Below, in pieces: positions 9,344 through 18,528 of a DNA stretch of 64,000 nt. Both the position numbers and the translations under genes were made by a program. Source of the stretch: JABABV01 sp965222855 (GTDB taxonomy: Bacteria > Bacillota_I > Bacilli_A > Mycoplasmatales > JABABV01); assembly GCA_965222855.1 (NCBI GenBank), contig CBDCUL010000014.1:52632-116631 (forward strand), written 5' to 3'. How positions within the stretch are numbered: the stretch's first letter is position 1; every line of letters starts with the position of its first letter. The notes under the pieces were generated by a model. It ran no database searches and was not told where the DNA came from. It saw only the letters and a program-made list of their open reading frames with translations.

Positions 9344-9913
9344 ATGATTCTTTTAATAAATAATATTATGAATAATGAAGATATTAAAATCTTAATTTAT
9401 TCTTTAATCGCGTTAGGACTAATCATATTTGTGATATTATTTTTTCAAATTTTAAGAATTTTATTTCACACTAATCATCAAAAGCATGAAGCTTGAGATT
9501 CAATTGTGTCAAACATTGTTGAATCAAATCAAAATAATCCAAAAAATATTAGTAAAATAATGAACCACAAAACTAATTGAGATTACGAATATAGCGGTTT
9601 GAAAAAAATTCAGAATTTAGAAATTAAAACTGGAAAACATATTACTGATAAAGAACATCAAAAAGTTAAAGATATTAAACAAGAATCAATTAAGCTTTTT
9701 AAAAAATTTCAAAGTGCTAATATTTTTGAAAGTGAAATTGAAGAACAAATTAGCAAAGCATCAACTAAAAAAATCATTCATAAATCAGCAAAAGAAGAGA
9801 ATTTTGCCAAAGAATTAACCGACTTAGAAGAATCTATTAATAACTTAAAAACTAATAATAAACTACCTAAAAAAGAGCAAACTAAAATAAAGGAGTTGAT
9901 CAAGCATGAATAA
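9344..9913 (+). CDS. Hypothetical single-pass membrane protein with coiled-coil tail
   Basis: This is a 189-residue protein. One membrane segment (about residues 16-42, LIYSLIALGLIIFVILFFQILRIL split over two hydrophobic stretches) is followed by a hydrophilic, Lys/Glu-rich tail with heptad-like spacing (about 90-185), probably a coiled coil. Two TGA codons encode Trp. A TTTTGGAGGACAGCA ribosome site precedes ATG 9344. The end overlaps the start of the next membrane-protein gene by 8 bases, so the two are translationally coupled and may form one complex. I recognise no family. Confidence 0.6.
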
Positions 9914-10799
9914 ACCTATGACCCAACCATCAAATGATGCAATCGTTGCTAACCAGAGTCAAATTTATGACAATAAATTAAACGCTGATTATGTAAATAA
10001 ATATCTGCATAAAAACAGCAATAAAAAAAGAAAATTAAAACATGCTAATCTTGATTTGTGAAATGATGGTTTATTTTTACTAGTTAAAAGTGAATACCAT
10101 CGCGTTTTATGATTAATATTAACTTTTTCAATTTTAACATTAACTGCCATTACTTGAGGTTTGTGTAATCAGTTTTGATTAAAGCTCCCTGTTGAAATCA
10201 ATATTTTTCCATTAATATTAGGATTAATTGGCGTGTACCATTTAGTATTGCTTTTATTTGAATTTAAGTTTTTAAAAAAAGACATTATTATTCACAATAA
10301 TAATGCCCGTTATGAAAAAGCTAGTAAAAGCGAGGAAGGCTTAATCTCAAAAGTCTACCTAAATACCCAATTAAACCAGATTAAGCACAATTGATGACTT
10401 TTGTTTACAACTACTTACATTTCTTTATTTGTCTTGTTAATATGGGGCTTACGCGATAAAAGTTGATATTTTCTAAAATTTAGTACGTGATTAGTAAATT
10501 GATTTGGTAATCCAAATTTATTATTAAAAATTTTAGTATTATCATTAGTGATTAATTTCGCCTTTTATATTTTAGCACTAACAGTTCGTAAACGTCGTAT
10601 GCAACATATTGAAATGTATTTTGGACACGAATATGTTATTGATCCAGAAGAACTAGATAAAATTTCAAATCGTCATCATCGTTTTTATGTTAAAACTTAT
10701 ATTTTAACGCTTTTTCTAATCTTAATTATTCCGATTTTAATATCAGTTTATATCTTACTGCACTCACATGGAAAAAAAGTTTTAAAATTAGTAAAATAA
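9906..10799 (+). CDS. Hypothetical polytopic membrane protein
   Basis: This is a 297-residue protein with a hydrophilic N-terminus (about 65 residues, Lys/Asn rich) and about six membrane helices at roughly 68-90, 97-122, 160-180, 200-228 and 262-285. It is rich in Trp encoded by TGA, including two consecutive TGA codons near 10394. A cytoplasmic loop with FGHEYVIDPEELDKIS precedes the last helix. I recognise no family. An AAAGGAGTTGATC ribosome site lies upstream, inside the previous gene, which it overlaps by 8 bases. A strong terminator follows directly, so this gene ends the operon 8111-10799. Confidence 0.6.
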
Positions 10800-10828
10800 A
10801 ATAGTAGTTAATGCTACTATTTTTTTTA
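10798..10828 (+). terminator. Rho-independent terminator
   Basis: AAATAGTAG, loop TTAATG, CTACTATTT followed by T residues. The perfect nine-base stem begins at the stop codon of the membrane-protein gene and separates it from the double-glycine peptide gene. Confidence 0.85.
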
Positions 10829-10893
10829 AAGGAAAATCCGCTAATAAGTGCCATAGTATTATTGTAGAGACGATCCCAATTACGCAGAAAGAA

Positions 10894-11145
10894 GTGGTTA
10901 TTATTAAAAAATTAAATCAAACACAATTAGATAATATTTATGGCGGTTCAATATTAGGTATAGCTGGATTAATTTTTAAAGGCGTTGAATATTTATTTGA
11001 TGGGGCAATTTTAATTAAAGGCATGTTTTCTCATGATGGGGAACTCAAAGGACCAAATGGAATAGATTTAAAATTTAATGGTTCAAAATCACAAAGTGGC
11101 AATCATACAACAACGATTGTTTTCCCGCACGTTTTCATTGATTAA
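10894..11145 (+). CDS. Small secreted-peptide candidate with double-glycine (bacteriocin/ComC-type) leader
   Basis: The N-terminus KKLNQTQLDNIYGG matches the double-glycine leader pattern (L-x-x-x-x-L-x-x-I-x-GG) recognised by C39-peptidase ABC exporters. Cleavage after GG would release about 63 residues: a hydrophobic Gly-rich first half (ILGIAGLIFKGVEYLF) and a polar Gly/Asn/Ser tail ending TTTIVFPHVFID. No Cys is present, so no lanthionine or disulphide bridges. The start is unclear: GTG at 10894 lacks a spaced ribosome site, whereas AAGAAGTGG would be well placed for an ATT start at 10900 or 10903. No C39 transporter or immunity gene is visible in the window. The 3' end overlaps the probable radC start. 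I infer a peptide signal or bacteriocin; function is unproven. Confidence 0.5.
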   Translation: MVIIKKLNQTQLDNIYGGSILGIAGLIFKGVEYLFDGAILIKGMFSHDGELKGPNGIDLKFNGSKSQSGNHTTTIVFPHVFID

Positions 11146-11812
11146 AAAAATTCATAAGTCAGAAAATCCACGTGAAAAAGCTTTAAAAAACGGCATTAGC
11201 GTATTATCTAATACTGAATTATTAGCAATTATTCTACGGCATGGCAATGCTCAAAATAACGTTTTAGAAATTGCTGATAAATTAATTTTAACTAGTTCGG
11301 GATTTCACAATATTGTTAATTTAACAATTGAAGATTTATTAGAAATTTCAGGAATTGGTACTGTCAAAGCTTTAGAGTTATTATCTGTTTTAGAAATTGC
11401 TAAAAGATTAAATGATCGATCACAATTACAACAACCACATTTATGAACTTATAAAGAAATTTATAAGTTCATTATTAATAGCGGTTATAATAATGAACAA
11501 GAATACTTTTGAATTTTTATCTTTAATAACAATAACAAATTATTAAAATCGCTACATTGAATTGGCAATCATCATAAATTACAAATCAACCAAAATAAAT
11601 TATTAAAACAATTGATTAATTATGAAAATTCGAAAATTATAATTGCCCATAATCACCCTAGTGGAATCGATCAATTTTCAGCGACTGACCAAGCAACAAC
11701 ATTAAGTTTATCTCAAAAATTATCAATTTTTAATATCAAATTAATTAACCATATTTTAATTTGTAAAAATAAATACAAATTATTTTGATATAATAATATC
11801 GATTATTTTTAA
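11138..11812 (+). CDS. radC: RadC family JAB/MPN-domain protein
   Basis: This is a 224-residue protein with the RadC layout: an N-terminal helix-hairpin-helix part (NPREKALKNGISVLSNTELLAIILRHG and LLEISGIGTVKALELL, about 10-90) and a C-terminal JAMM metal-binding motif (HNHPSG...SATD, about 171-184) with both His, Ser and Asp present. RadC was named for DNA repair but its role is unsettled, and JAMM domains usually hydrolyse isopeptide bonds. The TTG at 11138 is chosen because homology begins there; an upstream ATG at 11078 lies inside the preceding peptide gene. Two TGA codons encode Trp. The 8-base overlap with the peptide gene suggests translational coupling. Confidence 0.88.
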
Positions 11813-11887
11813 AGTTTTAATAAATAATTAAAATCAATCAATTATCTTCATACGCAATTTAATATATATTAAACGAAAGTGTGAATT

Positions 11888-12496
11888 ATGAATTATTTAA
11901 TTGTTATTGCTGGCGGTAGCGCTAGTGGAAAAACCACAGTTGCCGACCGAATAAAAAAATTAGTACCTGAAAGTGTCTTAATTAGAATGGATGATTATTA
12001 TGAAGCTAATACTGAAATTCCTTTCACTGAGCGATTGAAAAAAAACTATGACCATCCATTTGCTTTTGATTTCGAATTATTAGAAGAACATATTAATCAA
12101 TTATTAAATAACAAATCAATAAATAAGCCAATATATAGCTTTATTACACATTCGCGTGAAGCAGAATCAGAAATTATTAATCCTCAAAAAATCATTATTC
12201 TTGAAGGAATCTTAACTTTGTATTCCAAACATCTTAGAAATTTATCAGCTATTAAATTATTTGTTGATACTGATAGCGATGAACGTTTTATTAGACGTTT
12301 AAAACGTGATATTATGGATCGTGGACGTACTTTAGATAGCGTTGTTAATATGTATTTAAATACAGTCAAACCAATGCATAATGAATTTGTAGAACCGACT
12401 AAAAAGTTTGCTGATATTATTATTCCTAATGGTGGAAATAATAGTATTGTGATTGAATTATTAAAAAACCAAATCTGAACAATGGTTAAAAATTAA
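11888..12496 (+). CDS. udk: Uridine kinase
   Basis: This is a 202-residue P-loop kinase. The Walker A motif GGSASGKTT is at about residues 9-17, followed by DDYYEAN, FDFELLEEHI, the IILEGIL block and DERFIRRLKRDIMDRGRT, which are typical of Udk. It phosphorylates uridine (and usually cytidine) in pyrimidine salvage, expected in an organism that cannot make pyrimidines. The frame passes through a TGA (Trp, 12476) and ends at TAA 12494-12496. The start is ATG 11888. It sits alone between radC and the L21 leader. Confidence 0.93.
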
Positions 12497-12607
12497 AATC
12501 TTTGGAAAAATATTTACTAAATTTTCCTTTTATTAAAAACAATATTCATAATTAAAATTAGGATAAAATTATTTGCCTCCGTCCTAAATTGTTGCCAAAA
12601 TTATTAG

Positions 12608-12636
12608 TTGTAAATTTTATAATAAAAGTGTATAAT
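12608..12636 (+). promoter_or_regulatory. Promoter of rplU-rpmA
   Basis: The -35 is TTGTAA (12608-12613), followed by a 17-base spacer and -10 TATAAT (12631-12636). Predicted transcription starts near 12642, at the GGACGTACA that opens the L21 leader. Confidence 0.65.
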
Positions 12637-12639
12637 TAT

Positions 12640-12755
12640 AGGACGTACAATTTGAAATGTACAACCGTTCATTTAGGGTAAGTTGATCGAAATATTGAAT
12701 TAAAATAAATTCAATATACCTTAAAAGACGAGTCTTTCTTTCGGAGGTAACTTAA
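12640..12755 (+). promoter_or_regulatory. Ribosomal protein L21 leader RNA
   Basis: Between the promoter and rplU lies a structured 5' leader with three hairpins: GTACA/TGTAC (about 12645-12662), a perfect ten-pair stem ATATTGAATT/AATTCAATAT (12692-12717), and AAAGAC/GTCTTT (about 12724-12737). The conserved start GGACGTACAA, the ACCGTTCATTTAGGG segment and the position directly before rplU fit the L21 leader family of Firmicutes, in which L21 is thought to bind its own mRNA. A strong GGAGGT ribosome site ends the leader. Confidence 0.6.
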
Positions 12756-13091
12756 ATGTTTGCAATTATTGAAACCGGTGGTAAACAAATCATAGTACAA
12801 CAGGGAGATACTATTTATGTTGAAAAATTAGAAACAGAAGTTGGACAAAACGTCAACTTTGCTAAAGTTCTAATGATCGATAATAAAGTAGGGACACCTT
12901 TTATTGAAGGTGCAACTGTTGTCGCTGAAGTTGAAAAACACGGTAAGCAAAAGAAAATTATAGTTTTCAAATACAAAGCAAAATCTAACCGTACAAAAAA
13001 ACAAGGACATCGCCAACCTTATACTAGATTGGTAATAAAAGAAATCTTATCAAAACCAGCTGCTGCTAAAGCAGTAAAAGAGGTGAAATAA
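12756..13091 (+). CDS. rplU: 50S ribosomal protein L21
   Basis: This is a 111-residue protein starting MFAIIETGGKQIIVQQGD, the diagnostic L21 N-terminus. It continues with the basic central region (KYKAKSNRTKKQGHRQPYTRLVIKEI) that binds 23S rRNA. A short Ala/Lys/Val tail follows. The GGAGGT ribosome site precedes ATG 12756. It is followed after one base by rpmA. In most Firmicutes a gene for the L27-processing protease Prp (ysxB) lies between these two; here it is absent. Confidence 0.97.
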   Translation: MFAIIETGGKQIIVQQGDTIYVEKLETEVGQNVNFAKVLMIDNKVGTPFIEGATVVAEVEKHGKQKKIIVFKYKAKSNRTKKQGHRQPYTRLVIKEILSKPAAAKAVKEVK

Positions 13092-13092
13092 T

Positions 13093-13350
13093 ATGGCATC
13101 AAAAAAAGGTGTTGGTTCAAGTCGTAATGGACGAGATTCTCAATCGAAACGTTTAGGTGCCAAATTAGGAGATGGACAATTCTGTAACGCAGGGTCGATT
13201 ATATATCGTCAACGTGGAACTAAAATTCATCCCGGTAACAACGTTGGTAGAGGTAATGATGACACATTATTTGCAAAAATAACTGGTCTTGTTAAATATG
13301 AAAAATTTGGTAGAAAAACTAAAGTTTCTGTATATAAAAAAAACGATTAG
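13093..13350 (+). CDS. rpmA: 50S ribosomal protein L27, without the cleavable N-terminal extension
   Basis: This is an 85-residue protein with typical L27 sequence (GVGSSRNGRDSQSKRLGAK, IIYRQRGTKIHPG, GRGNDDTLFA). The L27 N-terminus reaches the peptidyl transferase centre. The protein starts directly at MASKKGVG. Most Firmicutes and Mollicutes instead make a pre-L27 with about nine extra residues ending in FF-A, removed by the Prp protease. Here the start is fixed by the rplU stop one base upstream and by the GAGGTG ribosome site inside the end of rplU, so no extension is possible. prp is also missing between rplU and rpmA. Confidence 0.97.
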   Translation: MASKKGVGSSRNGRDSQSKRLGAKLGDGQFCNAGSIIYRQRGTKIHPGNNVGRGNDDTLFAKITGLVKYEKFGRKTKVSVYKKND

Positions 13351-13362
13351 TCGTTTTTTTTA
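13336..13362 (+). terminator. Terminator overlapping the rpmA stop codon
   Basis: AAAAAAACGA, loop TTAG, TCGTTTTTTT. The TAG in the loop is the rpmA stop. It ends the rplU-rpmA unit; the T run also precedes the TATAAT (13374-13379) that probably serves obg. Confidence 0.75.
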
Positions 13363-13417
13363 TTTTTTATTAGTATAATTTATTTAAACAGATTAACAAT
13401 TTTCCAAAGGAGTTTTT

Positions 13418-14692
13418 ATGAAATTTATTGATTACGCAACAATCGATGTTATAGCTGGTAATGGTGGTAATGGAGCTGTTGCTTTTAGACGAGAAAAATA
13501 TATTCCTCAAGGTGGACCATCTGGTGGAAATGGTGGTAGTGGGGGTAGTGTTTATTTCCAAGGAAATAGTGGAATGACTACGCTTTTAGACTTTAAATAT
13601 AATCGAAAAATCCAAGCTAACCATGGTGGTAATGGAAAAAATAAAAATATGACCGGTCCTGATGGAGATGACAAGATCATTCAAGTACCATTAGGAACAG
13701 TTATAATGGACAAAACAACTAATCGAATTTTATTAGATGTTTGTGATGATCAAAAATACCTTTTAGCTAAAGGTGGTAAAGGCGGACTTGGAAATACTCA
13801 TTTTAAAAGTTCAACTAATAGAGCACCCAGAATTGCTAATAACGGAACTCTTGGTCAAAGATTTGAATTACAATTAGAATTAAAAGTTTTAGCTGATGTT
13901 GGATTTGTTGGATTACCAAATGTTGGTAAATCGACATTATTATCAGCCGTAACTAATGCAAAACCACAAATTGCTGATTATGCATTTACAACGATAAATC
14001 CACAATTAGGATTAGTTAAAACTAGAAATCATAATTCTTTTGTAATTGCTGATTTACCTGGACTAATTGAAGGAGCGTCTTTAGGTAAAGGTTTAGGAGA
14101 CCAATTCTTAAAACATATTGAAAGATGTCGTTTAATTATTCATATTTTAGATTTATCAATGGAAGATCCTGAAGAAATTATTGCTAATTATAAAACAATT
14201 AAGCATGAATTATCAGCTTATAAAAAAATTGATTTATCAAAAAAACCAAATATTTTAGTAGCAAATAAAATGGATAGTGAAAATTTTGAAGAGAATTTTA
14301 TAGCAATTCAAAAATATTTACCAAATCAAAAAATCTTTAAAATTTCTGGATTAGAACATAAAGGATTAACAGGATTAACAGATTATATCGCAACTACTTT
14401 AAAAGAAATTCCTTTAACTATTAATGTTCATAATCAAGATTCATTCATTCATATTAAATTAGATCCAACTATTAATAATTTTACAGTTAAACTAATTAAC
14501 AATGTTTACATGGTTACTGGACCAGCAGTGGAAGCAATTATGCAAAAAATCCCAGTTAATACACATGAAAACTTATTACGTGTTAATAAAGCTTTAAGAA
14601 AAATTGGTGTTTGAGACATTCTTGAAGCAAAAGGTGTAACTCGTGGAAGTCTAGTTTCCGTTGGGAAATTCGAATTCCAGTGAGGCGATTAA
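13418..14692 (+). CDS. obgE: GTPase Obg (CgtA)
   Basis: This is a 424-residue protein. It has the Gly-rich Obg fold (GNGGNGAVAFRREKYIPQGGPSGG, about residues 13-40), a GTPase domain with GFVGLPNVGKSTLL (about 165-178), DLPGLIEG and NKMD, and a C-terminal OCT domain with WDILEAKGVTRGSLVSVG. Obg is needed for large ribosomal subunit assembly and links to the stringent response. The TGA at 14612 and two more near the end are Trp; the stop is TAA 14690-14692. The CCAAAGGAG ribosome site precedes ATG 13418. It is directly followed by nadE with a 1-base gap. Confidence 0.97.
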
Positions 14693-14693
14693 T

Positions 14694-15419
14694 TTGCTTT
14701 TAAAAGAGTATCTTAAAAATTTAGAATTATGATTAGAAAATATTGTTAAAACAACTAACCAAAAAGGGATTATTTTTGGTATTTCGGGCGGAGTCGACTC
14801 TGCATTAGTTGCTGCTTTAGTAAAAAAAGCCTTTCCTAATAATCATTTAGCACTAATTATGCCTTGTTACTCATCAGAATTAGATACAAAATTAGCATGA
14901 GAACTAACTGAAAAATTATCTTTAAACAGCAAATTAATTGATTTAAAAAATATTTATGATACATTTTTATTAACCAATGATAATTTATCTAACTTAGCAA
15001 AAGCTAATGTCAAAGCAAGGTTACGTATGACTACTTTGTATGCTCATGCTCAAACTAATAATTATTTAGTTGCCGGAACTGATAATGCTTGTGAATGATA
15101 TGTTGGATATTTTACTAAATTTGGGGATGGTGCAGCTGATATCGCTCCTTTAATTTATTTAAATAAAGCAGAAGTATGCACTGGAGCAAAACTGTATAAT
15201 GTTAATGATGAAATAATCACCCGTGCACCTACAGCAGGTTTATGAGATGGTCAAAGCGACGAAGAAGAATTAGGGTTTAAATACGAAATTCTAGATAAAT
15301 TTTTAGAAGATAAAAATTCTATTGATCCAAAAATCGCAGCTAAAATCGAATTATTACATCAAAAAACTAATCATAAACGCATTGGTATCTTAAAGCCAAG
15401 TAATTTTTTCAAGGAGTAA
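14694..15419 (+). CDS. nadE: NH3-dependent NAD synthetase
   Basis: This is a 241-residue protein with the PP-loop SGGVDSA (about residues 30-36), the KANVKARLRMTTLYAHAQ block, GTDNACEWYVGYFTKFGDGAADIAPL and the DGQSDEEELG motif near the C-terminus, all typical of NadE. It lacks a glutaminase domain, so it uses ammonia to amidate deamido-NAD. The start is TTG 14694, placed just after the obg stop, with GAGGCG about 8 bases upstream. An ATG start is not available near the N-terminus of the fold. Several TGA codons encode Trp. It is probably co-transcribed with obg and the following nitroreductase. Confidence 0.93.
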
Positions 15420-15421
15420 AG

Positions 15422-16192
15422 ATGAATTTTACAGATTTACAATTAAAACGCCGATCTGTTAGACATTATCAAAATAAACCGCTTAATGAAAAAGATATTA
15501 ATAAATTAAAAGAAGTAATTAACGCGTCGCCGACATCGATGAATGGGCAACAATTTAGTGCTATCTTTATCCAAGATGAACAATCTAGAAAAGCTATTAG
15601 CGATATTACTGGCGGTCAAAAACATATTTTAGAAGCGCCGTTGTTTATATTGTTTTTAGCTGATTTTAATAGAATAGAAGCTGCTACTGAAATTTATAAT
15701 ACAAATAATAAATTAGATAAAAAATTGGAAATTACAACTGATACTATTGATAGTTTATTATATAGTTTTGTTGATGCTACAATAGCAGCTCAATCAACTG
15801 TGGATGCTGCAATATCTCTTGATATATCAACATGTTTTATAGGTGCAATTCGCCGTAATGCAAAAGCTGTGCAAAAGTTATTAAACTTACCCAAATATGT
15901 TCTTCCTGTAGTCGGATTAACTATTGGATATAGTAGTAATTTAATGGAAATTAAACCTAAAATCAACAAAGTTTATGACGAAAAATATGATGCTAAATTA
16001 GTAATTGATGAAATATTGAAATATGATGAAATAACAAAAGTATATTACAATAATCATCGTGATAATAATAATTCATATACTAAAAATACAATCAGTAAAT
16101 ATCATTTCTTCATCAACTCACCTTTTATGGGTGATTTACATGATTTATGACCTAATAATTGATTAATAAAAAACAAAAAAGATGCTAAATAG
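15422..16192 (+). CDS. Nitroreductase family flavoprotein (NfsA/FRP-like)
   Basis: This is a 256-residue protein. The N-terminal KRRSVRHYQNKPLNEKDINKL with ASPTSMNGQQ is the FMN-binding signature of the family. The VDATIAAQSTVDAAISLDISTCFIGAIR block and VVGLTIGY follow, typical of FRP/NfsA-type NAD(P)H-dependent nitro- or flavin reductases. The physiological substrate is unknown. An AAGGAG ribosome site overlaps the nadE stop. The frame continues through two TGA (Trp) codons beyond 16150 to TAG 16190-16192, which lies inside the shared terminator hairpin. It converges on lplA and the two genes overlap by 8 bases at their ends. Confidence 0.88.
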
Positions 16193-16203
16193 CATCTTTT
16201 TTG
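16175..16203. terminator. Bidirectional terminator shared by nitroreductase gene and lplA
   Basis: AAAAAAGATGCT, loop AAAT, AGCATCTTTTTT. It works from both sides, and both convergent genes have their stop codons inside it (TAG at 16190-16192 on plus; TAG at 16185-16187 on minus). Confidence 0.85.
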
Positions 16204-17180
16204 TTAAATATAGTACTCGTTATTTCTGATATTGAGATATTTCCAAAATATAATTTAATATTAAATTTTTCTAAAATAGCAATAATACTAGATTCATCAA
16301 ATTTAGTGTCAATTAATTGTTCTTCAATTGTGTTAACGTTTTCTAAACTTAAAAAATCACCTAAAAATCTAATTTTTTTAATTTTATTATTTTCAACATT
16401 AATTTTCGTTTCTAAAGTTCCATTAGTAAATCGTTTTTTATGTTCAATATTAAATTTTGGATTATTACCATAATTTCAAGCTTTATCTAAATATTTATCA
16501 TTCATTATATTTGTGATAGCTGCAATATCTTCGTTGCTCGGAATGTAGACTTGAGCATCTTTAGATAAAGTATTTTCTAATATTTGTTTAAATTCTGCAT
16601 TAGTTAAAGGTTGTTTTAATAAACTTTTAATATTAACAACACGCGCTCTAATTGATTTAATACCTTTAGATTTTATTTTTAAAGGATCCGGTTTTAGTGC
16701 TTTTTGTAAAATTGTTAAATTAACATCAAATAAAATTGTGCCATGATGTAAAATTCTATTATTTTTTCATAATTGCGCATTACCACTAATTTTTTTACCA
16801 GCAACTTCAATATCATTGCGCCCAGAAAATTTAGCATCAACACCAATTTTATGTAACGCTTCAACGATTGGCTTAGTAAATTTTTGATAATTATTAACAT
16901 CACTTTTTTCTGCTTTATGAGTAATGTAGCTATAATTAATATTACCTAGATCTTGATAAACTGCGCCCCCGCCAGTATTACGACGCACAACACTAATTTT
17001 TTGAGCTGCAACAAAATCATGATTTAGTTCTTCTCAAGTATTCTGATTTTTACCAATGACAATAGTGTGCTTATTTTGTCACAAAATTGCCACATCGTCA
17101 CCAAAATTGTAATTAAAAAAATATTCTTCAAAAGCCAAATTAAAATATGGATTCTGTGATTTATTTTTAATATATATCAT
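16185..17180 (-). CDS. lplA: Lipoate-protein ligase A
   Basis: This is a 331-residue protein. The start is MIYIKNKSQNPYFNLAFEEYFF, followed by VVRRNTGGGAVYQDLGNINYS (about residues 65-85) and the lysine-containing block KFSGRNDIEVAGKKISGNAQ, all diagnostic of LplA. The C-terminal accessory domain (about 240-331) is present. It attaches free lipoate to the lipoyl domains of PDH. It is divergent from the pdhABCD-ackA operon, whose E2 and E3 carry its substrates. A GAGGG ribosome site (17186-17190 on the minus strand) precedes ATG 17180. In-frame TGA codons encode Trp, so a standard-code reading would miss most of it. Confidence 0.93.
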
Positions 17181-17439
17181 ATTTTCCCTCATTCTTTTTT
17201 TAATGTTTCAACAAATATTTTTCAAATAATTAAAAAAGTGTTAAAATATTTAAAGCATACAAATTAATAAATAATTAAAAAAGTGTTAGAATATTTAAAT
17301 TGCATGCCAGTATTCATATTTTTTAAATATTAAAAACAATTTAATTTTATCACATATAATTTAAAATTAATAATGCTTTTAATGTTATATAATTAAAAAT
17401 ATAATATATTAACTTTTAACAAATTAGGAGATGTAAAAT
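17181..17439. promoter_or_regulatory. Divergent lplA/pdhA control region
   Basis: This 259-base region has no gene. It holds a pair of 31-base direct repeats (listed separately) and, nearer pdhA, TATAAT at 17400-17405 preceded 17 bases upstream by TTTTAA (17377-17382), a plausible pdh promoter. A good AGGAG ribosome site (17427-17431) follows. The -35 match is weak, and several overlapping AT-rich hexamers could also serve. Confidence 0.4.
17224..17299. repeat. Two 31-base direct repeats, 45-base period
   Basis: Copies at 17224-17254 and 17269-17299 differ at one base (17244 A, 17289 G). The core reads AAAAAAGTGTTARAATATTT. They lie between divergent lplA and pdhA and could be an operator for either; alternatively they are a local duplication. 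Confidence 0.7.
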
Positions 17440-18513
17440 ATGTTATTAAAAAAACATATAGTTAAAAAAAACATGTTTGTAATAATGGATGCCGAAGGTA
17501 ACATTATTAACAAAAAATATATGCCAAAATTAACTAAAACTCAAATCTTAGATGCTTATAAAACTATGGTTTTATCAAGAGTTCAAGATGAAAGAATGCT
17601 TCAATGACAACGCCAAGGTCGTATGTTGACGTTTCCGCCATCACTTGGTCAAGAAGGAATTCAAATCGGAGTAGCATTAGCACTTCGCAAACAAGATTGA
17701 TTAGCACCTGCTTTTCGTTCTAATACAACTTGATTAGCTAAAGGATGACCAATGTCAGACATTATGCTATTCTGAAACGGTAACGAAATGGGATCGCATA
17801 TGCCAGAAGGTGTCCGTATCTTACCAGTTAACGTGCCAATCGCTACACAATTTTCACATGCTGTAGGATTAAGTTACGCTGCTAAAATCAAAAAACTTGA
17901 TGAAGTAGCACTTGCTTATATTGGTGATGGAGGAACTAGTGAGGGTGAATTTTACGAAGCAATGAACTTTGCTGCAAATTTAAATACACCAACAATATTT
18001 GTTATTCAAAATAACCAATATGCTATTTCAACACATCGTAGCAAACAAACAACAACAGTTACGTTAGCACAAAAAGCAATCGCTGCAGGATTACCACATA
18101 TTCAAGTTGATGGTAATGACTTCTTAGCAGTATATGCTGCTGTTTTGGAAGCGCGTGAAAATGCTAGTGCTGGTAAAGGCCCTTCATTAATTGAATGTGT
18201 CGCTTACCGATTTGGACCACATACAACAGCTGATAATCCTGATTTATATCGTGAAAAATCAGAAGAAATGGCTGCCCGTAAAATTGGACCAATTGTTAGA
18301 GTTAAAAAATACTTAATAAAATTAAATCAATGAAGTGAAGCGCAAGATGTTGCACTTTACAAAACATCTAAAGAAACAGTTAACGCTGCTTACAAAGAAA
18401 TGTTAACAAAATTAGATGTTAAAATTGATGATGTATTTAAATATACTTATAAAGAACTAACACCAAATTTAAAAGCTCAATTACAAGAAGCTAAGAAAAT
18501 TTTTAATAAATAA
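17440..18513 (+). CDS. pdhA: Pyruvate dehydrogenase E1 component, alpha subunit
   Basis: This is a 357-residue protein. The thiamine diphosphate motif is clear (IGDGGTSEGEFYEAMNFA then NNQYAIST, about residues 162-195), along with PPSLGQEGIQIG and the RFGPHTTADNPDLYR block that carries the conserved phosphorylation-loop region. With PdhB it decarboxylates pyruvate and loads acetyl groups onto E2. It is the first gene of pdhA-B-C-D-ackA. An AGGAG ribosome site precedes ATG 17440. Many TGA codons are read as Trp in the first 120 residues. Confidence 0.96.
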
Positions 18514-18528
18514 AAGGGGTTATCAAAC

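Noticed and set aside
12497..12607. Possible tRNA or other RNA gene between udk and the L21 leader
   Set aside because: No cloverleaf, T-loop or other recognisable RNA motif; only AT-rich spacer and a weak TAGGA/TCCTA pairing.
16201..16473. Plus-strand ORF after the nitroreductase gene
   Set aside because: It is antisense to the C-terminal coding part of lplA and has no ribosome site.
17224..17299. CRISPR array
   Set aside because: Only two repeat copies with a 14-base gap, near identical flanks and no cas genes.
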